A DNA stretch of 64,000 bases from Chitinispirillaceae bacterium. GTDB lineage: Bacteria; Fibrobacterota; Chitinivibrionia; Chitinivibrionales; Chitinispirillaceae. The notes beneath the pieces were generated by a model that was not told the DNA's origin, searched no databases, and saw only the letters and a list, made by a program, of their open reading frames with translations. The DNA lies in contig JAFGNB010000333.1 in NCBI GenBank assembly GCA_016927235.1, positions 1 through 64,000 on the forward strand, in the 5' to 3' direction. Position 1 is the first letter of the stretch. Every line of letters begins with the position of its first letter. A program made the translations under genes and the position numbers. This document shows, in pieces, positions 25,656 to 33,741 of this stretch.

Positions 25656-27161
25656 GTGAGCGGTATAAATTATACTATGATTCCTTTATTCGTTGCCCTG
25701 CCGTTAACGGTTTCCTTTCTTATAATGCTTCTTGGAAACAGGGTACGATGGATAAGCGATATGTTATGCACCGTCGTCGCGCTTGCGTTGTGCCTGCTTT
25801 CTTTTTATGCGGTCGGGGTGGCAAGCGGCAGCGGGCCTTTAGTTTACAGAATGGGCGGATGGCTTCCTCCGGCGGGAATATGCCTGGTGCTTGATTCGCT
25901 TTCCGTTTTCATGCTGGTGATTGTAAACGTCATCACGTTGATAGTTACGATTTACGCCATCAATTATATGGAACAATATACTGCGAAAAGCAAATTTTAT
26001 GCGCTGTTTCTGCTTATGCTTGCCGGCATGAACGGCGTCATCGTTACCGGCGACATGTTCAACCTCTTTGTTTTTCTGGAGATCGGTTCCATAGCAAGTT
26101 ACGGACTGGTTGCCTTCGGCACTGAAGAGGAAGAGCTCGAAGCGTCGTTTAAATACATGATCATGGGTTCTATTGCCGGTCTTTTCATTCTTCTGGGTAT
26201 CGGACTTCTGTATTCGTACACTTCGACACTGAATATGGCGGACATGGCACTGGTGGTGAGTGAAAAGAGCGGATCAAAGCTGATAGGATTCGTGTCGGTT
26301 CTTTTTCTGGTCGGTTTCGGACTGAAGGGCGCGCTTTTCCCGTTTCACTGGTGGCTTCCCGATGCGCACCCATCCGCTCCTGCTCCTATTTCGGCAATGC
26401 TGTCGGGATTATTGATAAAGGCGCTCGGCGTCTACGCGCTTATTCGTGTTTTTTTCAGTGTGCTTGGTGCAACCGCGTTCCTGCCGGTAGCAATGGTTCT
26501 CGGAACCATGTCAATGGTGATAGGGGTATTTCTTGCGGTCGGACAATGGGATTTTAAAAGGCTTTTAGCGTATCACTCCATAAGCCAGGTGGGGTATATA
26601 ATGCTCGGCATCGGACTAGGCACGCCGCTTGGGATTTTGGGTGGCTTGTTTCACCTCTTTAACCATTCCATGTTCAAATCGCTCCTGTTCCTTAATTCAG
26701 GCGCGGTCGATTACGCAACGGGCAGCCGTAATCTCAAGGAACTGGGTGGATTACGGGAACGCATGCCCGTGAGCGCATCCACCAGCATGGTAGCTTCAAT
26801 GTCGATTGCCGGCCTTCCGCCGTTCAACGGATTCTGGAGTAAGCTCATTATTATTATTGCCTGTGTCGATGCAGGACATCCGGTGTACGCCGCGTGGGCG
26901 GTAGTAGCGAGCATCATGACCTTGGCGTCATTTATGAAAGTTCAAAAGTATGTCTTTTTCGGCGAACTGAAGGAGAAGTTCAATGCCATCAAGGAGGTGC
27001 CGTTTGCAATGCAGTTTTCAATGGTATTTCTGGCGGCAATCTGCTTTCTAGGGGGGCTGCTGTTGGTACCGGCCGTTTCGGGCGATTTTTTGCAATCCGC
27101 CGCTGATACCGTTGCCAACGGAACGGAATATGCAAAAATGGTGTTTCAATCTTTGCAATAA
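25656..27161 (+). CDS. MrpD-like antiporter subunit (MbhH)
   Basis: 501 residues. The GTG at 25656 is chosen because GAGAGGA lies just before it; ATG 25677 is an alternative. A longer open frame reaches back to 25287 but overlaps the MrpC-like gene completely. Ion-translocation residues are intact: Glu142 in FVFLEIGSIASY, Lys in LKGALFPFHWWLPDAHPSAPAPISA, Lys in FKRLLAYHSISQVGY and Lys in SKLIIII. It should pump Na+ or H+ coupled to hydrogenase turnover. Confidence 0.88.
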   Translation: MSGINYTMIPLFVALPLTVSFLIMLLGNRVRWISDMLCTVVALALCLLSFYAVGVASGSGPLVYRMGGWLPPAGICLVLDSLSVFMLVIVNVITLIVTIYAINYMEQYTAKSKFYALFLLMLAGMNGVIVTGDMFNLFVFLEIGSIASYGLVAFGTEEEELEASFKYMIMGSIAGLFILLGIGLLYSYTSTLNMADMALVVSEKSGSKLIGFVSVLFLVGFGLKGALFPFHWWLPDAHPSAPAPISAMLSGLLIKALGVYALIRVFFSVLGATAFLPVAMVLGTMSMVIGVFLAVGQWDFKRLLAYHSISQVGYIMLGIGLGTPLGILGGLFHLFNHSMFKSLLFLNSGAVDYATGSRNLKELGGLRERMPVSASTSMVASMSIAGLPPFNGFWSKLIIIIACVDAGHPVYAAWAVVASIMTLASFMKVQKYVFFGELKEKFNAIKEVPFAMQFSMVFLAAICFLGGLLLVPAVSGDFLQSAADTVANGTEYAKMVFQSLQ

Positions 27162-27173
27162 GTATAGAAAGTC

Positions 27174-27674
27174 ATGAAGGTGAAAAGCAGAATTGTATTT
27201 TTTATCGTTGTATTCGGCTTGTGGCTTCTTCTTTGCATGGCATTTGATTGGGAGCATGTGCTCATCGGTGCCGTGGTTGCATGTTTTGTTTCGTTGATTG
27301 CCGGAGATATATTCGTCACGCGACCGCATGTTCTGAAAAATCCTTTACGGTACCTGTGGTTCATGTACTATGTACCACTTTTTATTTGGGAATGCCTGAA
27401 AGCGAACCTCGACGTGGCATACCGGGTGATTCATCCGATGCGTCCCATCAAACCGGGAATCGTAAAGGTAAAAACAGGGTTGAAATCGGAAACGGGGTTG
27501 ACGTTCTTGGCGAATTCCATCACATTGACGCCGGGAACGATGTCCGTTGATTTCGACAGGGAAAAAGGAATTCTCTACATACATTGGATTAATGTGGCAT
27601 CGATGGATATCGAGAAAGCGACTGAACGTATCGTAGCACGATTCGAACGTGTTCTGGCGAAAATCTTCGAATAG
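27174..27674 (+). CDS. MrpE/MnhE-like subunit (MbhA)
   Basis: 166 residues with two N-terminal membrane helices and the family block KTGLKSETGLTFLANSITLTPGTMSVDF, then LYIHWINV. This is the MnhE domain of Mrp antiporters and of MbhA. Its exact role is unclear, but it is always part of the antiporter module. ATG preceded by a weak ribosome site. Confidence 0.87.
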   Translation: MKVKSRIVFFIVVFGLWLLLCMAFDWEHVLIGAVVACFVSLIAGDIFVTRPHVLKNPLRYLWFMYYVPLFIWECLKANLDVAYRVIHPMRPIKPGIVKVKTGLKSETGLTFLANSITLTPGTMSVDFDREKGILYIHWINVASMDIEKATERIVARFERVLAKIFE

Positions 27675-27698
27675 TATATTGAAAGTAAACGGAGACGC

Positions 27699-28070
27699 AT
27701 GAAACGGATGATTGCATGGCTGGCTGGTACCATAGGCATAGGAGCGGTGCTTTATGTCATTTTTTATCATCCGCTCCCGGTTCTGTTTTTTCCGGAGTTG
27801 CCGCACCTCTCTTTTTTCGGGCGTTGTTTTTATATTCTGCTGCTTGCGGCATCACTGTGCCTTATCCGCGTTGCACTCGGACCTACCGCCGCCGACCGTA
27901 TCGTCGCCATTGATATTCTCGGTATCTTGATTGTGGGCTTTTGCGCGATAGTGAATATTCCGACGGGCCGCGGATGGTATATGGATATCGCCATTGCGTG
28001 GGCGTTGCAGAGTTTTATTGCAACCCTTGCGCTGGCGAAATATCTTGAAGGGAAAAACCTTGATGATTGA
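27699..28070 (+). CDS. MrpF/MnhF-like subunit (MbhB)
   Basis: 123 residues. The core RVALGPTAADRIVAIDILGILIVGFCAI is the MnhF signature, with three membrane helices and an extra N-terminal helix. It overlaps the MrpG-like gene by eight bases (ATG 28063). Confidence 0.85.
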   Translation: MKRMIAWLAGTIGIGAVLYVIFYHPLPVLFFPELPHLSFFGRCFYILLLAASLCLIRVALGPTAADRIVAIDILGILIVGFCAIVNIPTGRGWYMDIAIAWALQSFIATLALAKYLEGKNLDD

Positions 28071-28395
28071 GATCGCGGGAATAATTTTTATCACCGTCGG
28101 GTTGCTGTTTGATCTGTTGGGATGTATCGGATTGGTACGAATGCCGGATGTTTACAACAGGCTGCAGGCTTCGACAAAATGCGTGACCTTCGGCACCTGC
28201 AGCATAATGTTCGGCACGTTTCTCATGGTCGGATTCAACGCTACCGGCATGAAGGCGCTGCTCTGCATTATCTTTGTCGCCCTGACCGCACCGGTATCCG
28301 CCCACGCTTTGTCGCGCGCGGCTCATAAATCGGGGATCAAGCTATGGGACAAAAGCGTTGTTGATCAGTATCGTGAGGACTGTCCGGCCGAGTAA
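28063..28395 (+). CDS. MrpG/MnhG-like subunit (MbhC)
   Basis: 110 residues from the ATG at 28063; the earlier frame start at 27994 lies inside the MrpF gene. The MnhG pattern LLGCIGLVRMPDVYNRLQASTKCVTFG and ALTAPVSAHALSRAAH is clear, with three membrane helices. With the genes from 24339 onward, it completes a full set of Mrp-type subunits. Confidence 0.86.
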   Translation: MIEIAGIIFITVGLLFDLLGCIGLVRMPDVYNRLQASTKCVTFGTCSIMFGTFLMVGFNATGMKALLCIIFVALTAPVSAHALSRAAHKSGIKLWDKSVVDQYREDCPAE

Positions 28396-28414
28396 ATTAT
28401 TATAGGAATGTATA

Positions 28415-29026
28415 ATGAAGCTCCCGTGTCTTTTTCAGTTAAGAATACTTAAAGTGGCGCTTGCATCGCTTTTCGGGCGTCCTTACACTACCGCTTTTCC
28501 AAAGGGCGGCTATACGCCGAGCGAAAGGTACCGCGGAAGGCCGAGATACGATGAGACCGAATGTATCGGCTGCGGCGCTTGTGCGGAGGTTTGTCCTTCC
28601 AACGCGATTGAAATGATCGACGATATCGCCTCAGATGCTCCCCGTCGCATACTGATCCAGCATCTCGACACGTGCATCCAGTGCGGTCAATGTGAGCGAT
28701 ACTGTACTTCCGAAAAGGGAATCAAGCTTTCCACCGAATGGGACTATGTCGGTTTTGCCCGGAAAGACTTCGAGGAGCGTGTCGAGAAAGAGCTTCTTCT
28801 TTGTGAAGTGTGTGGAAAAGTTCTGGCGCCGATCGACCAGATACGATGGCTGGTAAAACGCCTCGGGGCCCTTGCATTCTGTAATCCCACCCTTATGCTC
28901 GTATCACATTCGAACCTTCAGGTGGTCGATCGGGGATTTGATCCGGGAGACGGTTATCCGCTTCGCGCCCGGCGGATTAACATTCAATGCCCCCATTGCC
29001 GCCGCAAGACAGCGATGACCGTATAG
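28415..29026 (+). CDS. NuoI-like ferredoxin subunit (MbhN/EchF)
   Basis: 203 residues with two [4Fe-4S] motifs, CIGCGACAEVCPSNAIEM (about residues 49-66) and CIQCGQCERYC (about 86-96). Four further cysteines (CEVCGK near residue 131 and CPHC near 193) might bind a metal. It connects external electron donors to the small subunit at 20342. In Pyrococcus the equivalent gene is last in the mbh operon, and here it also closes the structural set. Confidence 0.85.
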   Translation: MKLPCLFQLRILKVALASLFGRPYTTAFPKGGYTPSERYRGRPRYDETECIGCGACAEVCPSNAIEMIDDIASDAPRRILIQHLDTCIQCGQCERYCTSEKGIKLSTEWDYVGFARKDFEERVEKELLLCEVCGKVLAPIDQIRWLVKRLGALAFCNPTLMLVSHSNLQVVDRGFDPGDGYPLRARRINIQCPHCRRKTAMTV

Positions 29027-29070
29027 GGTCGCTTTGCGTCAAGTGGTGCAGGCACGCAGAGTGGTAGACC

Positions 29071-29598
29071 GTGGAAACGACGATTCCCGTATCAACACCT
29101 GAAGTTGTTACTACAAATGACGGAAGCGCTCTTCATGCGGCGATCGCCGAGATCGTTACCGCTGATACGTTGCTTGTAGGTATCGGCAATAACATGCGCG
29201 GCGACGACGGGGCGGGGCCTTGTTTAATCGAAATTATCGCCGACTATGTTTCCGTGCCGTGCATCAATGCCGGATCGGTTCCGGAAAATTATCTTGAAAA
29301 AATGGTGATGCTTCACCCGGAGACGATTATCTTTATCGATGCAGCCGATTTTTTAGGCATTCCCGGCGAAATAAAGCTGTTTGGCCATGACGCCATATGC
29401 AGGGGCGCCTGTTCGACGCACACGGGATCGATGGCGCTGATCACCGCTTATTTACAACATCGAATGCCTTCAACGAGGATCTGTATCATTGCCGTTCAGC
29501 CGCAGTCAATCATGTTGAACGGTTCGATAAGCAATGAGGTGCGGCGGGCGATCACTAGACTTACATCGATTTTCATGCAGGTATTCCCCCATGCATGA
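29071..29598 (+). CDS. hycI: [NiFe] hydrogenase maturation protease (HycI family)
   Basis: 175 residues from a GTG. The family motifs are LLVGIGNNMRGDDGAG (about residues 31-48), FIDAADF with the second acidic ligand, and STHTGSM with the His. The protease removes the C-terminal peptide of the large subunit after nickel insertion, fitting the long tail of the protein at 21226. About 30 extra residues precede the usual start, so a later start is possible. It overlaps hypA by eight bases. Confidence 0.85.
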   Translation: METTIPVSTPEVVTTNDGSALHAAIAEIVTADTLLVGIGNNMRGDDGAGPCLIEIIADYVSVPCINAGSVPENYLEKMVMLHPETIIFIDAADFLGIPGEIKLFGHDAICRGACSTHTGSMALITAYLQHRMPSTRICIIAVQPQSIMLNGSISNEVRRAITRLTSIFMQVFPHA

Positions 29599-29941
29599 AT
29601 TCAATGTATGCCAGTCGATCATCAATACGGTAATTGAACAGGTGGCCGGAAAAAGCCAAAATCGGCCCAACATCCTAAAAACTACCGTGGTTATCGGTGC
29701 GTTGCGCCCGCTTGTTTCCGAGTACCTGACGTTCGCTTATACCTATCTCGCGAAAGGCACTGCCGCCGAAGGATCGGAACTTATCCTCAAACGTCCGCAG
29801 GCAAGGGGAAAATGCAGCCGATGCGGATTACTCAGTGAGCGTGTGGAGGGGTCCTTTCGATGCGTGCGGTGCGGCGGGGAAAAAGGAGAAATTATCGGGG
29901 GACGCGAATTATATATTGAGTGTATTGAAGTCAGCAACTAA
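29591..29941 (+). CDS. hypA: Hydrogenase nickel-insertion protein HypA
   Basis: 116 residues from the ATG at 29591, which gives the conserved MHE N-terminus with the nickel-binding His2. The zinc site is CSRCG...CVRCGG (about residues 73-93). The earlier in-frame start at 29534 would bury the MHE motif. HypA loads nickel with HypB, which is not in this window, nor are hypC, D, E and F. It is the last gene of the hydrogenase run. Confidence 0.85.
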   Translation: MHEFNVCQSIINTVIEQVAGKSQNRPNILKTTVVIGALRPLVSEYLTFAYTYLAKGTAAEGSELILKRPQARGKCSRCGLLSERVEGSFRCVRCGGEKGEIIGGRELYIECIEVSN

Positions 29942-29970
29942 ACTATCATTATAATAAAGGAGTTGAGACC

Positions 29971-30462
29971 ATGCCGATCACTTTCAATGTCGACGAAGTT
30001 TTTACGCTTGCCGAACAGATCGAACGGAACGGTGCGGCGTTCTACCGGAAATGCGCTGAAATAAGCATGGAGGAAAAAGATTTTCTTTTAAACCTCGCTT
30101 CCATGGAAGAAGGCCATCTTGCTACATTCCAACAGATGCACCAATCGGTAACCTCCCGTGAATCGGACCTTTCCGCTGCGGATCCCGACCGTGAAGCCGG
30201 TGAATATCTGAATAATATGGCGGGCGGATATGTATTCGATACGCGCAAGGATCCGTCGGCGACGTTGAGCGGCTCCGAACGGTTGCCGGATATTCTACAA
30301 ACCGCAATCGGACTCGAAAAGGATTCCATCGTCTTTTATCTTGGCATAAAAGAGATGGTACCCAGGAGTGCCGGCAAGGAAAAGATCGATGCAATTATTA
30401 AGGAAGAAATGAAGCATGTCACCATGCTCAGCGCCAAACTGAAGGAAACGACAGGCGCTTGA
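29971..30462 (+). CDS. Ferritin-like (rubrerythrin-type) diiron protein
   Basis: 163 residues, all helical. Diiron ligands appear in two pairs: EQIERNGAAFY with EEGH, and LEKDSIVFY with EEMKH. There is no rubredoxin cysteine domain. AAAGGAG precedes the ATG. It probably scavenges peroxide or handles iron, which would protect the oxygen-sensitive hydrogenase encoded just upstream. The link is inferred from position. Confidence 0.78.
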   Translation: MPITFNVDEVFTLAEQIERNGAAFYRKCAEISMEEKDFLLNLASMEEGHLATFQQMHQSVTSRESDLSAADPDREAGEYLNNMAGGYVFDTRKDPSATLSGSERLPDILQTAIGLEKDSIVFYLGIKEMVPRSAGKEKIDAIIKEEMKHVTMLSAKLKETTGA

Positions 30463-30502
30463 ATAATTTCCAGTATATTGAGATGAGAGGAGGTGTATCG
30501 TC

Positions 30503-30907
30503 ATGAAGGTACCGACCCTTATAAGTACCGCCGCCCTGATCTCTTTCCTCGTGATTGGCGGCATTACCGCGGAAAAGCTGTCCGACATATCCGCACCCGA
30601 TAGCACGACAGCGGCAAGTATGTCGAGCAAGCAAGAAATGAAGGGCGACGGTGCGGCAACGCTCCCTATATTTACAAAGAAAGAACTCGCCCGCTATAAC
30701 GGCGCCGGAGGGAATGCCGCGTATGTTGGGGTTGACGGCATAGTCTATGACGTGACTCCCGTCAGGGCCTGGAGGAAGGGGAAACACAAAGGACGCCATG
30801 TCGCCGGAATCGAACTCGGCGATGCCATCAAGAAGAAAAGTCCGCACGGACTCAAGGTATTAAAGAAACTGAAGGTGGTGGGGACGCTCTCTCCCGCCGC
30901 AAAATAG
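30503..30907 (+). CDS. Exported cytochrome b5-like heme-binding protein
   Basis: 134 residues. An N-terminal signal or anchor (LISTAALISFLVIGGITA) precedes a low-complexity linker. From about residue 60 follows FTKKELARYNGAGGNAAYVGVDGIVYDVT, then KHKGRHVAGIELGDAIKKKSPHG. This is the layout of the predicted heme/steroid-binding family (COG4892-like), in which the His residues of KHKGRH and SPHG are candidate heme ligands. A strong GAGGAGGT lies before the ATG. It may be a periplasmic electron carrier or heme sensor. Confidence 0.75.
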   Translation: MKVPTLISTAALISFLVIGGITAEKLSDISAPDSTTAASMSSKQEMKGDGAATLPIFTKKELARYNGAGGNAAYVGVDGIVYDVTPVRAWRKGKHKGRHVAGIELGDAIKKKSPHGLKVLKKLKVVGTLSPAAK

Positions 30908-31004
30908 TACGCTCCGGTCATCAGGCCGCCTCCGTTTTTTTGCCGCTCGCCGCCGGTGCTCCGTTTCCCTGCTTTTTATCCTGCGATTGAAGCCGCCGCA
31001 GCGA

Positions 31005-31033
31005 TTGACCTTCCTGTCGAATAATAGTAGAAT
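31005..31033 (+). promoter_or_regulatory. Promoter of the STAS regulator cluster
   Basis: TTGACC (31005-31010), 17 bases, TAGAAT (31028-31033). Transcription starting near 31040 would leave about 50 bases before the ATG at 31092. The spacing is optimal, so the STAS cluster is probably transcribed on its own, separately from the hydrogenase operon. Confidence 0.55.
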
Positions 31034-31091
31034 TATCTCCGGCAACGGCTGCGTTTCCGTATTCCCGACCAACGGGAAGAGCGGAGGGTGT

Positions 31092-31430
31092 ATGGAATTG
31101 GGGATATCGGTATATCAATTGGAAAACACTTCCATCCTGCGTGTCGTGGGTTCGGTAAGCGAAGAGGAGGTTTACCGGTTTTCCCGTGCGATCCGGGATT
31201 TGGTACAGAAGGGGGCGAACCGCGTCGCTATTGATATTTCACAGATCGAATATATGGAAAGCCATGCCCTGGGGATAATGGTTTCTCATTTTCTCACCCT
31301 CCAGCGCCAGGGACGGGAACTGTTCCTTATCAATTCGAACAACGATCCGTCATTTTATATGACAAGGCTTCTGGAGTCGACACGGCTTAATGAGATGATA
31401 CGGATTGTCAATCCGTCATCCCAAAGATGA
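31092..31430 (+). CDS. STAS-domain protein (anti-sigma factor antagonist type), first copy
   Basis: 112 residues from the ATG at 31092; the earlier frame start at 30987 has no ribosome site. The STAS fold is shown by ILRVVGSVSEEEVYRF, VAIDISQIEYMESHALGIMV and LFLINSNNDPS. The Ser in MESHALG is at the position phosphorylated in SpoIIAA-like antagonists. It is followed 16 bases later by a second STAS gene. Partner: presumably the HATPase protein at 31809. Confidence 0.8.
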   Translation: MELGISVYQLENTSILRVVGSVSEEEVYRFSRAIRDLVQKGANRVAIDISQIEYMESHALGIMVSHFLTLQRQGRELFLINSNNDPSFYMTRLLESTRLNEMIRIVNPSSQR

Positions 31431-31446
31431 GACGGGAGATCATCAA

Positions 31447-31812
31447 ATGACGCTATCGGTACAGATCGCCGGAAGAAATTCGGCAATGATCCTTACGCTT
31501 TCGGGGCGAGTGACGACAAAGGACACCGCCGAGCTTCGAAAAAATATTGAGCAACTGATCAACAGCAACGCGGTGATCAAGGCGATCGACCTTACCGATA
31601 TCGAGTATATCGACAGTTATGCATTGGGACAAATTATTTACTATTGTAATAATGCCGACGGCGGCCGGGGCGCAGTCTATGTTCTTAACCGGACCCGCGG
31701 TAACAAATCGTACATCGACAAGCTGATCGATATTTCCGACCTGAAACAGGTTTTTTCCATTGTTGATTCGCTCGACGGAATCGCTCCGGCCGCTCCGCCG
31801 ACCGGGGCTTGA
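31447..31812 (+). CDS. STAS-domain protein, second copy
   Basis: 121 residues. MILTLSGRVTTKDTAELRKNIEQL is followed by IKAIDLTDIEYIDSYALGQIIYYC, with the Ser in IDSYALG at the regulatory position. It is related to the upstream copy but diverged. Its TGA overlaps the TTG start of the next gene by one frame shift (31809-31812), so the three proteins are probably made together. Confidence 0.8.
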   Translation: MTLSVQIAGRNSAMILTLSGRVTTKDTAELRKNIEQLINSNAVIKAIDLTDIEYIDSYALGQIIYYCNNADGGRGAVYVLNRTRGNKSYIDKLIDISDLKQVFSIVDSLDGIAPAAPPTGA

Positions 31813-33128
31813 CAGTGTTTACCATACCGCTCATTTCCTGCAACCGTCGCAGGATAACTGACGTCGAACGGGCCATACGGAAAGGGCTTTATCCCTCAGA
31901 TACGGTGCAGACCGTTCCCATCGATACGTTCGACGAAGCGCTCGACTATCTCAATATGGAGATGCCCGATCTCGCCTGCATCGATTTTTCCTCCGACGGG
32001 GTGAGACCGTACGAACTGCTCGATACCGTCATCGGCGATCCCTGGCTTTTGCACGCCGGGATAATAGCCTTCTGCGACTCACGGGTCGAGGAACAGCGAC
32101 TTGATGAAATGAAAAAGGCTAACATTATCGACGTCATCAGCAGTGAAGAGATCGAAGAGATCCTGCCGAAGATCATGGGCATCATAAAATCAAACCGTCA
32201 GATTCTTTTTCAGCGGGTTATCGGCATGGACATCCCGACGAACATCAGCGCCGCCATCCAGCTTGAAAACGATTTGCACGCCGCATCGTGTTACGCAAAC
32301 CTGCTCGCCAATTTTCTTTATACCACCAATAAAATCGACCGTGACGGCAAGACGGGCTTCGCCGTGGTAATGCATGAACTATTGACCAATGCGATCGAAC
32401 ACGGCAATTGCGGAATCACTTATGACGAGAAAACGCGGGAACTTGAAAAGGGAGGCGATATCCAACGGCTGATACGGGAGCGCTGTTCCGACCCCGTCAT
32501 TGCGAAACGGCGCGTACTTTTTGAATATACCATCACCGGCGACTCCTCCCAATTCCGTATCGCCGACCAGGGAAGCGGCTTCGATTGGCGCGCCGTACCC
32601 GACCCGACCAGTAAGGATAACTGTCTCATGTCGCATGGCCGGGGGATTCTCATGGCGCGGGCTTTTACGAAAAGCCTCTCTTTCAACGACAGGGGGAACA
32701 TGGTTGAATTCGAAGTCGAACACACGCTCCCCGAACACTGCATCATGCCGGGTATTTTCAGGGATATCGAACCGACGATTGTTGCGGCGGGCGATGTAAT
32801 ACTTCGTGAAGGCGATATCAGCGATTTCATTTTTTATATCGTCAGCGGAAGATTTGAAATACTTGTCGGAGAACATACAGTATCGACGCTCTCCGAAGAG
32901 GACATTTTTCTCGGCGAAATGTCGTTTTTACTGGAGCACCGTCGTACGGCGACCGTACTTGCTAAAACCGCCGGACGCCTGATCAGAGTTTCAAAAAGAG
33001 AATTCGTCGAAGCGATTAAAAAGAAACCGCACTACGCACTGCTGCTGGCACGACTGCTCGCACAGCGCATCGAACGAATCAATATCGCGCATATGGAACG
33101 GGCGACAGCGCCGGTGCAGCGGCCGTAA
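31809..33128 (+). CDS. Receiver-like, anti-sigma HATPase and cNMP-binding regulator
   Basis: 439 residues, start TTG 31809 or GTG 31815. Domain 1 (about 1-125) looks like a receiver with Asp in DLACIDFSSDG but lacks the first acidic pair. Domain 2 (about 145-310) is a GHKL ATPase of the RsbW/SpoIIAB type: HELLTNAIEHGN, DQGSGFDW, SHGRGILMARAF. Domain 3 (about 315-425) is a cyclic-nucleotide-binding fold: ILREGDISDFIFYIVSGRFEI, GEMSFLLEHRRTATVLA. No DNA-binding domain follows. It could phosphorylate the two STAS proteins under control of a nucleotide and a phosphoryl signal. Convergent with queH, 15 bases apart. Confidence 0.75.
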   Translation: MTVFTIPLISCNRRRITDVERAIRKGLYPSDTVQTVPIDTFDEALDYLNMEMPDLACIDFSSDGVRPYELLDTVIGDPWLLHAGIIAFCDSRVEEQRLDEMKKANIIDVISSEEIEEILPKIMGIIKSNRQILFQRVIGMDIPTNISAAIQLENDLHAASCYANLLANFLYTTNKIDRDGKTGFAVVMHELLTNAIEHGNCGITYDEKTRELEKGGDIQRLIRERCSDPVIAKRRVLFEYTITGDSSQFRIADQGSGFDWRAVPDPTSKDNCLMSHGRGILMARAFTKSLSFNDRGNMVEFEVEHTLPEHCIMPGIFRDIEPTIVAAGDVILREGDISDFIFYIVSGRFEILVGEHTVSTLSEEDIFLGEMSFLLEHRRTATVLAKTAGRLIRVSKREFVEAIKKKPHYALLLARLLAQRIERINIAHMERATAPVQRP

Positions 33129-33143
33129 TCACGACAGCAACAA

Positions 33144-33719
33144 CTATGACCGACGCGACGTTTTCAAATGCAGCCGTTCATCGCGCTCGTCCCGGCTCAG
33201 ACGGCAGCCGCAGTAATCCTGACGGTAAAGCCCCAGTTTCCTGCCGAGCGTGACGCTCTTTTTAAATCCGTCTCTCTTTTTAAAATCGAAGCGGCGATAG
33301 ATGACCTTGAAGGCCGCCGCAGCCGATTCTCCGGCCTCGTTGAGCATGGTGATCCGTTTGTGCGGCGAGATGCTCATAACGGTGGTGAAAGCCGGGAAGC
33401 CGATATCAGCGCAAAACCGCGCACTCCTCCACAGACGCAGTGCGAAGCAGCGGCGGCACCGTTCGCCCCCTTCCGGTGTAACGGCAAACGGAGCGATTGC
33501 CGTTTCCCATGAGACGGGATCGTAGGTGTCGGCGGTAAACGGGACGTTGAAATGGAGGGCGACCCGTTGCGCTTCGGCGAGGCGCAGCCGGTATTCGCCT
33601 TCAGGCGAGATGTTCGGATTACAGAAGTAACAGTGAAGCGAATACGCATCATTGAGGGTGTTCACGACCCATGCTTCATCGGGTGCGCAACAGATGTGAA
33701 GGAGAAGCGGCGGCTTCAT
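33144..33719 (-). CDS. queH: Epoxyqueuosine reductase QueH
   Basis: 191 residues. Cysteine motifs HICCAPD at the N-terminus, YFCNPNISPEGEY, RCRRCFALRL and the late DYCGCRLS match the QueH family, which binds an iron-sulfur cluster and a metal. It reduces epoxyqueuosine to queuosine in the tRNA anticodon, replacing cobalamin-dependent QueG. It is the last gene of the minus-strand run beginning with hisI, 22 bases after the TPR gene. Confidence 0.88.
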   Translation of the reverse strand: MKPPLLLHICCAPDEAWVVNTLNDAYSLHCYFCNPNISPEGEYRLRLAEAQRVALHFNVPFTADTYDPVSWETAIAPFAVTPEGGERCRRCFALRLWRSARFCADIGFPAFTTVMSISPHKRITMLNEAGESAAAAFKVIYRRFDFKKRDGFKKSVTLGRKLGLYRQDYCGCRLSRDERDERLHLKTSRRS

Positions 33720-33741
33720 ATCCTGCCATTCATCAATGCCG

